Assembly (NCBI GenBank): GCA_008360955.1
Contig: LUCM01006482.1
Location: forward strand, 232,821 to 296,820
Direction: 5' to 3'
DNA length: 64,000 nt
From: Fasciolopsis buskii
Lineage: Eukaryota > Platyhelminthes > Trematoda > Plagiorchiida > Fasciolidae
Positions 12,640-26,840 of this stretch are shown here, one piece after another. The notes beneath the pieces are model-generated. The model did no database searches, was not told the origin of the DNA, and worked only from the letters and a program-made list of their open reading frames with translations. The number at the start of each line of letters is the position of its first letter. The first letter of the stretch is position 1. The translations under genes and the position numbers were made by a program.

Positions 12640-14540
12640 GACTGACAATGTCTTTCAGGTTTAGCAAGGCTTTAGCCACTTTCAAGCATCTCAGGCATTT
12701 GACCTTGTAGGGGTTGCTTTCCCATAAATGTTTGGTGTACTTGGAGGATGTATTCGTTCACGGGCGAACTCTGGAAAAATGTCCGTCCGATCTGCTTGAG
12801 GTGCTCACATATTTCCAGGTAATGGGCCAAAAACCGAAGCCGTCCAAGTACCACTACCCTAAGCGGTACGGCCATTTTCTAGGTCATTCCATCTAAAATT
12901 GGGGGTTCGATGTGACCACACTAAGATCGAACGGGTTGTTTCAGGGCCTAAGCCTAAGTTCGCCGAAGAGGTCCTCAGCTTCTGGTAGCCAGCCTCGTAT
13001 CACAACCGCTTTGTCGCGAACTTTGCTGCGATGGCCAAACCTCTGACGTGGATTTTGCAGAAGACAGTCTGTTTAATGTGATCCGACAAAGAGCACCACT
13101 GTTTTACCGACCTTTGAGATCACTTGGGCTTCGCACCAGCCTTCGCTTATCTCGATTTTTCACCAGCAACCCGCAATTTGTTCTGGACTCGGATGCCCGC
13201 AACTATGCCGTGGGCGCTGTGCTGCGCCGGTGTCAGAGCAACGGCGTCCAGAACGAGTTTGCTTTTCATATGCGGGCTTTTATCGGCCCCTGATAGGGTG
13301 TACTACAATACACGAATAGACATGCTGGTTATCGCCTACACGGTTCGTATTTTCCCCTTATGTGCAGGAGAGCGGCTCCTTATTCGGAAGGACCGTAAAT
13401 CCTTGATGTGGCTCCACTCGACTTGTGATCCAGAGGGTCAGGTTACCCGTTTGCAGATGTTATAAGGGTACCTGTTTGATTATAAATGTCGAGCCGGAAC
13501 GAAACGTGGAAATGCGGGTGCACTTTCTTGTCGCCCCAAGCTCGACCAAGGGGACTGTCTGTCATACGCTGCACCCCTCGTGTTGGCGATGTCACTAAAA
13601 GCTCCTGAGTTTCGTCAGTGGGTCGATATTCAATCGACTGACTCCGACTGGTTTGGCTGTTTGCTACCGGCCACAGACGTGGCCGGTTGCTTCTAATTTG
13701 CTCGGTGTACTTTGGCCTTGAGGCCATATTTGAGGCTGGCAAGGGGTTTTCTTTTCCTCCAAAATGACCTAAGTTACCTTCTCACGATAGTAGTTCCATC
13801 GTCAGCCGTGGACACTGTTTTATACCGCTTGCACGACTATCTGGGGCACCCAGCCAAAATAAACTATTACATGTGACACGTCGCTTCTGATAGACTCTTG
13901 CGATGGGATATGGCGAATTACTTTAATCCATGCGTCAGTTTCGGACAGCTGAATCACAGCTGCTCTGTCATGCGCTCATCTATGCAGACCTTTGAATATT
14001 CGTCTCTTAAATACCTCGTCCAGGTCGATCTAATGGGGCCAGTGCTAGTAACCAGGGTTGGTAACCGCCACATCCTAGCCGTGAACGACCATTTTATGAA
14101 AGCGCACAAAACATCTGTGATTCCGGGGCCTGACGCACGGGCCATTGCCAAAGTTACTGTACTGAATGGATTGGCTTCTAGAACGTCCCTTATCAGCTCC
14201 ATTAGCAAAAGAGATCCGTTTTGAAAACCTACTGTTAACGAAAATGTGTCATATTTTGGGATTTCAGAACAGGCGTACGACACCCCATCATTTACGAAAA
14301 CGGCCGAGCTCGAGAACTGCATCCCAAAGGTGTTGTCGATGTTGATTAGCCGCCACTAGATGGTCAACCAATGAAATGCAGCGCTTCGGCGGTGTTTGGT
14401 GGCCCAGACCATCAACTTCCTTAGCAGCCTCCTGCCTCTCAATCCAGTGCAGTCGCTCGAAACCAAGTAAAACTGCTCATTTTCATGTAGTTGAAAGAAA
14501 ATGAGCATTGTTTTGCCAAATAGCCTTGCCTGGTAGAGGA
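12640..14540 (+). mobile_element. Ty3/Gypsy LTR retrotransposon pol remnant (RT, RNase H, integrase)
   Basis: Decayed pol read across several frames. The RT active-site region KCLVYLEDVFVHGRT is near 12720-12765 (catalytic box changed to YLED), followed by FLGHSI near 12895. The RNase H start FVLDSDARNYAVGAVLRR is near 13175-13235, with WLHSTCDPEGQVTR to 13455. Integrase core sequence LVQVDLMGPVLVTRVGNRHILAV lies near 14015-14085, followed by DARAIAKV. Stops and frameshifts separate the domains. No LTRs were recognised. Inactive. Confidence 0.88.
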
Positions 14541-14549
14541 TGAGCGGAG

Positions 14550-15685
14550 CAGGGTGTCTGTCGTGATGACGATAAAGTGGTGAGTGGGCATATAAGAAAT
14601 GATCCTGAGTGAGTTGCCGAATCCGAGGTATGAAATGGTTCAGACCGATGACAGTCAACGGGGTAATTCCTTTGGTTCATGTGGAGACAAAGGTTTAGTG
14701 AATGCATTTTTCAGTAGGTTGAGATTACCAGAATCGTGGTGGTCAATCCAACTAATAATATGTAACTTGTCACCATGGAAAACATATTTACAAAAATGTT
14801 TTATGGGCGCCATCAACAAGAGCAAAAGAAGACATCGGCAAACATATCGCCTCTGGGACGAACTGAAGTAGAGCAAGCTAGTTCAGTCGTCATGCTCTGC
14901 TTGTCCCCTTGACAGTGTCGCATAAACGAAAAATTTCCAACGGCACTAATGACCACCTATCATACCACGTGGTTCAAAAGACAGCTTCCAGTTGATAATG
15001 AAAGTGTTCGCTTAGACCATTTGAAACCAAATGATATGTCGTTTCCGTGATATTCTCAGGCAAGCAGCCGATGCAAATTACGGAGAGAATCAAAGTATAC
15101 TGGGAGTCGCGAAAATGAACAAGACTTTACGATTTCGGATAGCTTTTTTAACCGAGCATTGACCACACAGAACCAATGCCATTTGCAGGCCTATCCCGCA
15201 AGCTCCGCTCGCAGGCTGTCATCAAATATACTCAATATTTCATCATTCCCGATTGTCTCTTCCTTGGACCGGCCCAGTATCTGGGTTTTTGGTATTATAA
15301 TGAAACAAAGCCGACTAAGAGTACCAAAGGAGTGATCCAAAGGGTTAAGAGCAGACAAATGCAATACAAGAACAGCGCTAAGAGAATATATCTTAAAACA
15401 TCAGTCAGCATTTGCTGTAACAGGCCCCAAAATGAAGCGACCCATTTTTCCATATACATAGGACTCACGAAATCAGACGAGAGAAATAGAGTAGATCCAG
15501 CGAGTAAAACCCAATGTGCATGAAGGCAGATGGGCATCCAAATCAACATGACAATGTCAAAATGGCAGTCATGGAAAGCTACGAGAATGAAATCAACAAG
15601 AAAATCACAACAGAACGGGAAAAAGTTTGAGTTATATTTATAGCCCAAAGATCTACATACATTTTGGAAGATATTCTGTTCTGTT
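14550..15685. other. No recognisable feature
   Basis: Downstream of the Gypsy remnant. The 115-117-codon frames on both strands at 15176-15648 overlap each other and show no domain; I take them as chance. Confidence 0.35.
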
Positions 15686-15689
15686 CAAT

Positions 15690-15805
15690 CGACTCCGCGG
15701 AATGTTTGGATTCCACGACTGCTTGTCGTCAGGGTTCCCACTGGTTGCTTGTTTACGCAGGCCACTATGAAGCTGTACCAGACTGCATCACGTGACGTGC
15801 ACGCA
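15690..15805 (+). repeat. Dispersed repeat family X, copy 2
   Basis: Direct-orientation partner of 3455-3565 (see that entry). It contains GGTTCCCACTGGTTGCTTGTTTACGCAGG. Confidence 0.6.
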
Positions 15806-16224
15806 GATTCACCAAAGCTGATTCCCTTTGACGTATACCAGCCCATACCGGTAGGCATCCAGCATAACGAAGCGCAGTCCGTAATAGGAAGCTAACTCAT
15901 TCACGGCCTACATTGGGTCCATGAGTTCTATGGTAGCATCAAAGATGGAACGTTTTGTTGAAGTGAGTAATCTGTGGGTACCATTTAATCTTATCTCAGT
16001 CACAAGTAAAATAACAGTAAATATGAGAAAGACAATCTGTGTTGTTGTCTGTTCCACAGTTCACCATGAATAGCGGTGACAGATGTGCCAGATGCAGCAC
16101 CATGAGGTATGGTTTGCTTCGCCTCCGGTGTCGGCGCTTCCGCAATTATTCCGGTACACGTCAGGGTTTTTTCGTCAGACCCACATTTCCAAGTAGAAAT
16201 CCACAAGTAAGCCCAAGCCATAGG

Positions 16225-17290
16225 AAGTCTTTCTCCAATTTCACTTCAAGGTGGTTCAGTGGTACCTGTCGGAGAATTACGGAGTGGGTTTTCCTCTTAG
16301 GGGATCTGACTGTAGTCGCGTTCTTCTAAAAGGGGTCTCCATAATGATTTCGTTAACCATAGGATCTTAGGGCCAAGTACTATACCGTCTAATCTGTTAG
16401 TGCCTGTCATCCAAGCTGGGTCACACATTAGGCTTGAAAAGCAGCCTCGCGCGCAGCAGACTGGGTTCTGCGTTGGTCGTGAATGCGCAACCCAAATCTT
16501 CACCATCTAACAGCTGTTAGGATGCTGTTACGCAGTCCAAAGACCAACTGGCATCATGTTCTTAGATATTCGCGCGACCTTCTTCTTAGCCAACAGACCT
16601 GCTTTGAGGCATTCTTTGTTGAGAAATGGCTTGCATAGGAGTTTTGCATCGGCACACAAAGTGCCGTCCCGTCATGCCTCAGATCCAGTTAGGACTTATA
16701 ATCAGCTATCATCAACTTTTGTCTTCTCCAGTGGAGCACTGCAAAACTGCCCTCATTTCATTTTAACTTCGCCTCAGAGTCTGCTGTTGAGAACATTTTC
16801 TTATTTGTTGAACAGTGGAGTTTTGATCCTCTCGGGAAACACGATATTCTACTTAGCATACCCCGATGATGAGCAACAATGCAAAGGCAGTTCAACACGC
16901 TTTGGAGTGCTTGGTAGTTGAGGTATCCAGATGCGATATATACTTGCAAATTGCAAGGTATTTCTTCAAGACTGGAAGGAGTCCGTGCCTGCAGCCACCA
17001 TTTTATGGTGAACAGTTAGAGGTTGTCAGTGGGTGTGAATACTTCAAGAATCTGAATATAGCTGGTAGAATTTTTGAAAAGGAGATCGCATCAAAAAGTG
17101 TAAAAGCCAGAGAAGTTTTTGCAAACCTGTGATGTAGCTATGAGATCCAGAATTCCCCCTGGAGAAAGATGTACATTGTAGTTTTTATATACAGCATCGC
17201 GAGACCTAGCCACTGAGCGTAGAAAATTTCCATTAACTTTCTGTATCCAACCGCCGGGGCTTCCGATGCCTTGGAACATCAAGTGAGTAT
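16225..17290 (+). mobile_element. RTE-like LINE reverse transcriptase remnant
   Basis: Non-LTR RT read through breaks. A segment resembling EEQAGFRPGRGC is degraded near 16430-16490. FLDIRATFFLANRPALRHSLLRNG is near 16558-16630 (motif A region) and VRTYNQLSSTFVFSSGALQNCP near 16690-16755. The active-site box is changed to YPDD near 16857-16870. GEQLEVVSG follows near 17010-17040. The order and wording match the trematode RTE-type LINE polymerase. No endonuclease was found upstream, so it is 5'-truncated. Confidence 0.85.
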
Positions 17291-17299
17291 TGTCGAAGC

Positions 17300-18077
17300 T
17301 TGTCTTTTTGTTTTTGGTGCTGACAGTTGCACCTGTGTGAGTAATGGATATTTGCTCTTCTTATCAGTTATCCTGGCCAAACGTCAGCATGATTGTTTAG
17401 ACAACCCAATTGGTGCGCCAATCCGCAAGCTGAGCAAATAATTAGCAAAAAGAAGTCAGTTAGTGACGATGGGTCAAATTAGCCAGCAGAATAATCGACC
17501 AGGCAGCGACGACCAAAGAAATGATTATTTGTGTCTGCCCAAGTTCGCTATTCCCACTAGAGTTAATGGAAACGGGCAATAGTGGTCGCAGAAGAGACTC
17601 GACTGTAGATTCATGGGCCGGGATAAGAGCAGACGTCTTCTTCACTTTTATGAGTACCAAAAGCCCTTCTGGACAACTTAATTCCTCAACACCGTCTTCG
17701 ATGTCTTAAACAGGTTTTGTTTATATCTGCCCATTGTTTACCATATCGAGCTGTTTTTGCATGCAATGGATAATACTTTGAGAATCTGCAAGCAAATCAG
17801 GCTAAGATTAGTTGTAGACAAGTAGAAAAGCAATCTTAGTCTTTAGCTTCAGTGGACGCTTCGCGTCCTCCGCGTTGGAGATAAACGTATGAGAACTGCG
17901 ACTTATCAGAAATGCTGAGGTAAATCGAAGCCAATGATGATGTTGCATGGAATGTTGGTAGGGGTACGGAAACAAAAAAAATATAGTATATGGCATCGTG
18001 AAAACAAAACATGCATGCTGCTGGCTCAAACCAACTGCAATTATTTGCCTCCAACGAACCTGGAATCACGCTTGATT

Positions 18078-18115
<38 letters not shown>

Positions 18116-21100
18116 ACCCTCCAAAGTTATATTTAGCTGTCTGTGTTTGCAGATGGGTGGTAAAATTTTTAATGCATCGACTTAATTTGTGCATCCAATT
18201 CAACAAATGCGCTGGACGAAAGTGCACCACCGTAAATAATTTCACCTTTCACCCAACTTCGCACTTGTTTGGGCTTTCCAGTAGTAGATGTTTTTTTTGA
18301 ATGTGCCAGCTTATTTTTCGACGGCTGTTCATTTTAAAGTGAGCAGATCCTTTATCAGCGGATAATTTTTCAAAACCCTTAAGCAGTCGTGACACTAAAC
18401 TGTCGTTTGAACAGTTACACCGATTCAAAGTACGCTGTTCACTGAACTGCATTGACCAGATTACCATTGTGCGAAGAGATTTCCGGGTCAAATATGAGAT
18501 GCACAGGTGGCCGCTCCCATCTTCAATAGAAGGATTAACTGGCCGCGAATTTTTGAATGACAGTGGTCTGTTTCAGCTAGCGATCAGTGTTATGAACTTT
18601 TGAACCCTTGCTGCACACGGCTATACTCAGAATGTTGGCGACCTGAAACTTTAGAATGCGATGGCTTAAATCCATTGTGATATTCATAACGAACTAAACA
18701 TTCAGTGACTAACCATAAATTAATGGAGTGAGCCCGAATCAGAGCCAGATATTCTTTGAATGCGAACGATTGTAAAAATCTGTTCTGGTTGTGGCTTAGG
18801 CTGTTGAACTTCATGAGGGTTTTATAGTTGAGCTTGAGGTTTAGCTAGCCAACGCTTTATTACCAGTCCAGATTACATCGCCAGTGAATGTGCAGAGTTA
18901 GTTATGTCCCACTGTATTTATAGGTGTCTCACTAGACTCGACCTTTGACTTTTTCAATGGTGTTGACTTCATAGCTAAAAGTTTCTTTTAATACTCTGCC
19001 CATGCCGACTTGAAATTTGATCCTAGAGAAGTGGCATTTGACTTCAGTTTTGGACCGCTGTTGAGTAATAAACTGTATTCAAAAGCAAACCAGAATTTTG
19101 ACAACAAGGTTCTTAACACTTACAAATTCAGTTGCAGGATACAAATAAATTCAATGGCAATTATCTGGCGTTCTCTCAACGCATGTCATAATCATATCAG
19201 TAAAAGGGGATGGTTAAAGATAATCTTTAATTGCAGTATATTAGGTAATAATAATGTTTTCTTTTATTTGTACGCATCAAATGTGCGACCGTCTTAGAAG
19301 TTCACAGTGGTTGGACGGAGAACAACTTATCAACTTTTCAGTAAGAAACCTGGTTGATGGACGTCACCAGTGCTCACTCATCACCAGTGGTTCATCGTCA
19401 GCGTCCTTGATTCTTGATAGCGAGTTGAGGTCCAACAATAGCCGTTGAATCATTTCTTGTGGTAAGCATATTGTAGGCTTTTGGGGGAAAACAGCGATTT
19501 ACTATTTATGTTAATTTATTTGGAGACCTTTCTGAGAAAAAAGGTTAGGCGATTTTGAGAGTGGCAGGAATGATTGAAAATGGCCCTTTTTGATCAAAAT
19601 CGGCGTACGCCACGCTGAAGAATCTGGTATTTGTTGATTGATGGAATCCAGTGAGGATGAAAGTGAATGCAGGTCAATATTTAGGTTACTGTACCCATTG
19701 GTCGCTTGGGTTGCACTACTCTGATTTCACTGGTTAACTCTTATTGTACACACTTCCGTGGGATGGTATGGGTGGGAGGCCTTGTTTCTGATTTTGTTAC
19801 GTCTCCGGACTGTGGTTCGGTTGAAGCTTCTAGCACCAGTTCGGGACGTCATAACCGAAAGCCGTATGGATCGTCGATTCGAGAGAAGTTGCTCGGATCT
19901 TCGATTGAGTACGAGTGTAACTGACATCATAGTCTGTTCTAAGGTAAGGCAGAATGCACTGAACTGTTCCAGGTGCGGGATGTGATGGTGGTGCACGCAA
20001 GGTGGATGTACAGATTAGTCAATGTGTAAAGTCTGGTTGCGCTTACACACATGCGCACCGACTGGTAGTGATCCATTCTCACTGGATAGCTGGCGAAAAT
20101 TTTCAACCGTTTAGGTTAGACTTGATTTTTATTTATCTTGTGAATCTGATTACTACGTGAACTTAGATGTCACATGACCATAAAAATTAATGGGTAAGTT
20201 ATTTTTATCAGATCGGGTTCCGCAGTACAATGAACAACAGAGGTTTATAGTTAGTTTGATGCAAACGGTGACTCACGTTCTGAGCCGATCTCCAGATGAA
20301 TGTTTTAGAGAATGCAGAAACGAAAACGTTCGATTTATAATAACCTTAGCTTGGTAACCTTTAAGAGAAACCATGAAAGCAATGAGAGTTGTTTTACTGA
20401 TTCATTTGCACACCGCAGTGCAAAATGTGTGCGTGGTAGCACTCACCGACAATCACAGTCTCAATCTTCGTCACGAGGTCAGCTGAAGTGTCTAGTTTCG
20501 GTGCTCAACCAAGTGCCTTTGCAACCACAGGATACTAAAGAGAGAGCAGTGAACACGCGCTCGACCCTGACAAATCCACAAAACCCTGTCCATATGAATG
20601 ACCACCACCACACCTAGGCTTGCACCCTTTGGAACCAAAACCCCCTGCTCGTAATGGTCGAGCTGCGGTTCGTTCGGAAACATATAGACGGATGGAATCT
20701 CTGGAAAAATTTGGCTTCTCAAGTCCGATTGGAGAAAACTTATTTGATATTGATACTGACAAGGCCAAAACTCACTAAGTTTGTTATCTTGTTCCGGCCG
20801 ATGCGACCTTACACGACCGAAAAGCAGTTTATTAAATACGGGAATATGAGATGTATGAACTGCACGATCATCGTAGTATAGATGATGCTGAATTGCTATG
20901 TAAGCTTTCAGTCCAAGCGCTTTCTGACTGGTCACTTATTCAGAAAAGTAAAGGTAAACTCTCATCGCAGTTATGAGCGTAGGCCTTAGCAGGTTCACTA
21001 TTTGCACAGGTAATGGTGTTCTCAATTTTACTGTGAAAATTCCGTCTTGTCAAACCTCGCTGATTTAGTTGTTGGCCGGAAGCAGGTTTATTTAGACTAA

Positions 21101-24100
21101 CGGCAGAAGCTGGTTTCGCTTTTTGGCAAATCTGGGATCTGTTCCCTAATCGCGACCCGTAGATGCGATGTAAAAAGCGGAAAACTCCTCGTTTTTGTTA
21201 TAAAAACATTGCTGCTGACTCGATTTAGCCGAAATGCTTGGTATTTATAGACTTCTGTATTATTTTGCCATAATTTTTTTGAAATACTGGTATGGAAACG
21301 ACTATATCAGATAGATGAAACTGTCTATGTTGATGAGTCGATCGACTGTTTTTCCGAATGCCGACAAATTAAAAATATGATCAAAGTCAGTGGTGCTAAA
21401 TGAGATTAGCCTCACCATGCGGGAACGACAAATATTGCAAAATGAACACGAAATGAGATGGCATTTCCCGAACATAAAATCAGTGAACTGTGCACGACTC
21501 CGCTGTCTCTAGGATCCACGACACTAACGAGAGAGATGGGGAGCTGCAGCGATGTCTCTGAAACCTGAACTTGCGCGGACCCCTTGGATAACGAAAAACG
21601 CACAAACTCTTAAGTGCCTTGGGGTTTCCAGCTAAGGCTAGTCCAGACAATTACGGCGACTGGCAATGATAAGCGACAAAATCTAATGATAAATGCTTAG
21701 GTCAGTATAAAAGATTAGATGGACCAAATTATCCGTACTTGTTTCCTGTTTCTCGATCCAATCTAACTGCCACCGGCAGCCTGATTCCTCGCGGTAAACT
21801 AGGTAGTTGAACAGAGGGAAAAGATGCCTTATAATTTCGCAAAAGGTAGTGTTGTTTACTAAATGCTGATGTTCGAAATAAAGAACCGTGGACCTGCAGT
21901 TGTCAGGCAATTTTAGTCTCACACGCACTAAGCGAGTTGGATCATCACTGTCTGAGACTTTTGCACACAAGCAATCTGTGACGGTGATTCAGTCCGTACA
22001 TGGAAACCCCACATAGAACTTTTTTGTCACTGGTTAAAAAGTATTTTGTCATCTTGCCTCCTTACTAGGATCCGCGCTTTGTTTCCAAACGGAATCAGTC
22101 GGACATCTTTTCTTTAGCTGAATAATTTTGGTCTTCCATTTCATCCAAAAAATCAAGCAAAATCTGCATATTTGTCTAGATCGGGAACGCATCCGATAGC
22201 CATAGTCACCATCTCCACCCCCCACCTGATCATCTGACATAGAAACACCCTATCTGTTTTTCCCGACTGATATAATAACTGAATATCCTTTTCTTTTGGT
22301 GGTTCCGTCTCCTATCGCTCAGCGTACTTTTTATTCTATTCATTCGGACGAAATGACATCGACCCACGGTTTACTACAACAGGATTGTTCTACGAATCTG
22401 AGATGTGCCGTGTGAGTTTGAAGTGACTAGTGTCTGAGATGCACAGATTGGTTACTCTTGTTCATTGACTTGGCAATCGGGTGTGTAATAGGGCAGTTGC
22501 TCACTAACTGGATACCGATCTGGTTGCAAAACTCTTCACTGAAACTAGGCTCTATTCCAGGCTTCCGATACCCGGTGAGGATCACACCCACCATCAGAAA
22601 CACACCTCAGACGCAACCATCAAAATGTTTCAGGCCGGTCAACCTCAAGTCCCAAATAATTGAAATTCATGAGGCGTCTGCTCTACAAAGCCTTCAGATA
22701 TGTCTTATGATCCCTTACTTAAACTGCAGGCAGGATCGCTGCAAACTATATGAAATTTCTACCTTGGTTCACTGTTTTCCAGTCTCACAACAATGAATCG
22801 AACTACATGCTCGGGACATTCTTGATTAATCATTAGAAGTTGACTTTGTCTCCCGTCCTCTTTTACTTGGAAAAAGCAGAATTTTGTTCGTGCCATTACA
22901 CTAACAATGACAACATCTCCGGCAGATAATCACTAATGTTACTTCATGGCTCCGGTGAGCCACAGCGTGGTGCCGAATCACTTTTCTTCACAAATAACAC
23001 TAGTGAATTGCTGATTGTCTCGCTTGCCTCGCTTGCCCGTCTGTTCAATTATGCTGGACACAACGCTATTTACATCTCCGTTTTTAGCCAGTGAGAACTC
23101 GCATCATAAAATACTGGCATTTCTCAGATTATCAAATGTACCTCACCACTCAGTCTAAATCTGAACCACGATAAACCGTTCGGGCGTAAACTTACCCCAA
23201 ACCGCTTGCTATCCATGTCCAACAACGTACATACTTAGGAAAAATCCTTGGACTGAGTCAAATGAATCACTCAGGCGTTGCTCTCGAAAGTAATACTCAG
23301 TGGCCTCCATGTGCCCAGGCTTCTTACCAACCGGAAAATTGCATCAGTTTTGCCAAAATCAGACGGTGGTATCTGGTTTTGTTCACCAATGCGTTAGCCC
23401 TATCCCCCATATATCGTCCCTCTGACTTGCCCGGATCTGCTGAAGACTGACTTTAGGTCATTCCGAGGCTGCTTCAAAATCATTCGCAAGTTTTCCAAAA
23501 CTTTATTTTTTGTTATACTTTGCAGCTCTTTTGATGAATATATGAATGCTTGTTTGAAATTAGTTGACACACCCTCTACACACCGATTTCTTAGCATGTA
23601 AATCACACTCACCCACGTACTTCCTATGATTTATCTAAACACAGGAATTCGTCAACAGCTTATCTTAATCAAATTCCAAGAATCAAGCTGAAGGTTCAGA
23701 ATGTATTCTTGAATTTATTTTGTATTTAGCTTGGCCTTATAAAGTCAAAAGACGAGTGGGAAATGTGGCACGTTCAATCTGTTTACTCTGATTTATCTAA
23801 AATCCCGTTCCACTAATCCAAGGGGGGGCCAAGTGTGTACACTCAGACCGGTTAAAACGTCGTCAAAACCTGTTAACAATAAATTTTCCACATCATTTTG
23901 GATTTCGTTCAAAATTACTGGGGTTCCGGGAAACACTCATTTGTTTGAAATCTTCAGGTCATTGCACAGAATTTTGGCACACTTTCTAAGCGTGAGCAAT
24001 CACATTTAAGGTGAATCATGTTTCAGACCTAAGTGAGTGAAATTTCTATAACGCAGCCTGAACTACTGTGATATAATTCCAAATGATTTCGGCACAATTG

Positions 24101-25880
24101 TGAAATAATGTGGTTGATATTGCGCGGTGGAACTGAGTATTTGATTTAACTTTCAAAATCAAGCCTGTACCAAGCACTTTTGGGAATTGATGAAATTGCT
24201 ACAATGAAGGATAATCCCAGCTCCGGGTAAAAATCCCACTTGTTACATACAGCCAAAGGGAGACAATATGTTTTCAGCCCTGATAAATGCAGTATCCTTT
24301 CGGTAAAGTGAGCTCTTATAGGCTCCTTGGTCTGAAATATAGCAAGTGCTTTGGAATTGCAGTTCTACTGAACTGTCCTAACTGTCATTCTGGTATTGAC
24401 CCTTTAAAAAGATAATCTTTTCCTGTTCCTACTTAGTTTTGAATCACGAGCTCAGCTTTTCCGCTGGTCTCATATGGATGTTAGGTCAGCCTGAGCTTCA
24501 CTCATGGCCGAAGGTGGAGAGAATAACACTTAGCTATGGTGCAGCCGATTAGTCTTGGAAGCAGAATATGCACTTGAAGTGGTCATATGGATTAAGCGTT
24601 TGTCAGCTGCGCGGACCATGATTAAAATCACATAGACGACAATTTTTTGTTACATAGCTCGTTATACCGTCAAACTAACTCGAATGTACATCGTGATAAT
24701 TCTGGATGAAAAATGTTGACATAATCCCGAAATAATGCAGGAAGTGGAATGGATCAGTGATTTTCGTGTTCTTTCGTAGTGAAGGTAATGAGACCTGATT
24801 CTCCCATTTTAATGAACCTTCGAAATTCTTTGGTATTTCGTTGATATCGTCTATGAATAATGTCCTTTTTCTGATTTGCGAATTCATGAAGGTCAACTGA
24901 ATGAGAGCTGGAAGGCTCTTCGTTTCGCCGAATTGAATTCAGTAAATGAGAGCCAAACGGGTCATTTCAAGACCAGTCTCATTTTTGCCAGCAGAAATGA
25001 CTTAATTCTTTTCAATGTGGTTGTTAGCATTTTGACAGTCAGCCGATGCTATGGGCACGGCCACTTTTATTCTGCCCATCACAGTACGCCGGTCGAGAAT
25101 TTTTAGCATAATAGCTGGTGATCAGGCTTAGTTTAGTTTTTCTAATAGAATTTAGAACTGGACAAGGCACTGCTTTTGAACACATTGGTTTTACGAACGA
25201 CTACTGCAACTGGTTTAGTTACCCTCTGAAAAGAATTTGTTAACATTCCTACTCAACGTTTCCTGTTGACTTCGCCGAAACAGCTAACATTGCCGGAGTT
25301 CCGTGCTAACTGCAAAGTGCCGCTTTGCTTCAGCTAGGTCTCACCGATTAGTGAGTGGGATGCAATGCTATACAAACTTAAACTCACCCGCTTTCAGTGC
25401 TCGCCGGCAATGGAGCGAACAAAACAAAATTGCGCAATGCGACCACATATTTTATGAAGCTCATTTCTGAAGTTCAGCATCTCTTTGCACCGTTTGAACC
25501 CTTGGTCTTCACCTTGAGATATCCGATCCAGGCGCCATGGGTTTTAGGAAAATGCTAATTAGCACGTAAGTTTCTGTCGGATTTTATCATCTTTTCTATC
25601 TCAGCTTTCCACCGAAGTAGACGGTGTTTACTTTTGTTTGGTGTTAAAAGAGCAAAACCCCGATATTCTTCTTCGTATCACCCCCACCTGTCGTCAAATG
25701 ATGGATCCGGACTCTTTGAGGTTCAGCGTACGTGGCTGGTACAATTTTCAGATCTGGTAGAATTATTACCAGGTTTATAACGAAATTCACCAGCAATATG
25801 CTGTGATCACTTTGGACTAGTGACCCCTCCAGTTATATAGAACAAACATCATTATGATATCTAGTTATCCCTAGATCTAG
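17300..25880. other. Unassigned stretch, no gene recognised
   Basis: Apart from the AT microsatellite at 18080 I can name nothing here. Open frames of 90-147 codons at 19706-20000 (both strands) and 20312-20935 (both strands) mirror each other and lack domain signatures, splice context or conserved motifs. They are most likely old repeat debris. Confidence 0.35.
18080..18111. repeat. (AT)n microsatellite
   Basis: About fifteen perfect AT units. Confidence 0.95.
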
Positions 25881-26214
25881 CGTCGATGGTTGCCGCCCGT
25901 TCCTAAACCTCGTTATCTGCTTAGTGTGCTTCCTCAAACCATGAACATAGAGCCATGTCAAGAACTCCTCACCAATGGTACTCCTACGGGCATTTTCGTC
26001 AACCCGCTGATCTCAAGGAAGTTAAAGTTTCCTGGTAGGACGGATTGTGGCAATCTATTCACAAAGTCCTGTGTCAGAACCAGCGCAGAGTCCTGACTTG
26101 TACTTCTGGGGAGCCCTGTAAGTCAACAGGTTCCTTGCCTCGACGGACGTAGCCTTAGTTGATTTGCCCATTCGGAATAGCAAGAGGAAATTTATATTCC
26201 ATTTTATGTACTCT

Positions 26215-26345
26215 TACTTGGATTCAGAACCTGCAATGAACGTGAGTATACCGAGGCTCTGGTGATAAGCACCCATTCCATATGCCTTATGCGGAATACC
26301 GGGGCGGAGATTTCGGAGATATGGACAACCTTAACAGCCATTCCA
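26215..26345 (+). mobile_element. Second Penelope-like fragment (post-GIY-YIG region)
   Basis: About 70% identical to 1343-1465 of the Penelope-like element. Shared blocks include GATTCAGAACC, TGAACGT, GGTGATAAGCACC, GATATGGACA and AACAGC. Only the stretch after the endonuclease is present. Confidence 0.65.
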
Positions 26346-26480
26346 ATGATTACACAAAACAATTAACACAACACATTCTTGTGTATTGAGTTTATGTATG
26401 TCACACTAAAAATCCCTTCCCTACCCATAACTTTATCTAACCAATCCAATCCTTCCTGAAAAGTTTTTTACTAATATATG

Positions 26481-26545
26481 GTGATGTAATGGCATGAGTA
26501 CGAATCACTGAAACGAGCTGGTTCGCCAACTTGTTTTCTCAATGT
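26481..26545 (+). repeat. Copy of the GGCATGAGTACGAATCA dispersed motif
   Basis: Best-preserved copy of a short dispersed block, also at 4381-4449, inverted at 4171-4240, and in degraded form at 8165-8215, 26849-26925 and about 35815-35870. Confidence 0.6.
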
Positions 26546-26587
26546 GTTCAGTGGGAAGCTTCAAGAAATTGTAATATTAAATATCGT

Positions 26588-26840
26588 TGGGAATAGATCA
26601 AGGTAATTGTCGATTTGCACATCAGCTGACAACTCTAAGAATGTTTGCATGTATGTGCAGCTGAATAATGTGTCATGGGATCAGGTTGTAAACCAGTTCC
26701 CTTGCCCATTTATCATCACCGAACAAGTGGTTTACAACGTGATCGTTTGACAAATTGATCAATTATACATGCACCTACATACGCATTCTTAGAGTTGTGA
26801 GCTGATGTGACTGCAAACCGACAATTACTTTGATCTATTC
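26588..26840. repeat. Foldback repeat (inverted arms about 90 bp)
   Basis: 26588-26675 is the reverse complement of 26748-26840, with blocks AATTGTCGATTTGCACATCAGCTG and CTAAGAATG on one arm. The spacer is about 72 bp. The right arm is also the core of dispersed family Y. Confidence 0.75.

Noticed and set aside
15176..15648. Overlapping 115-117 codon frames on both strands
   Set aside because: The two frames are antisense to each other. The hydrophobic minus-strand peptide comes from AT-rich sequence and has no recognised family.
19706..20935. Cluster of 70-147 codon frames on both strands
   Set aside because: The frames mirror one another on opposite strands, with no domain, splice context or matching copy in the window.
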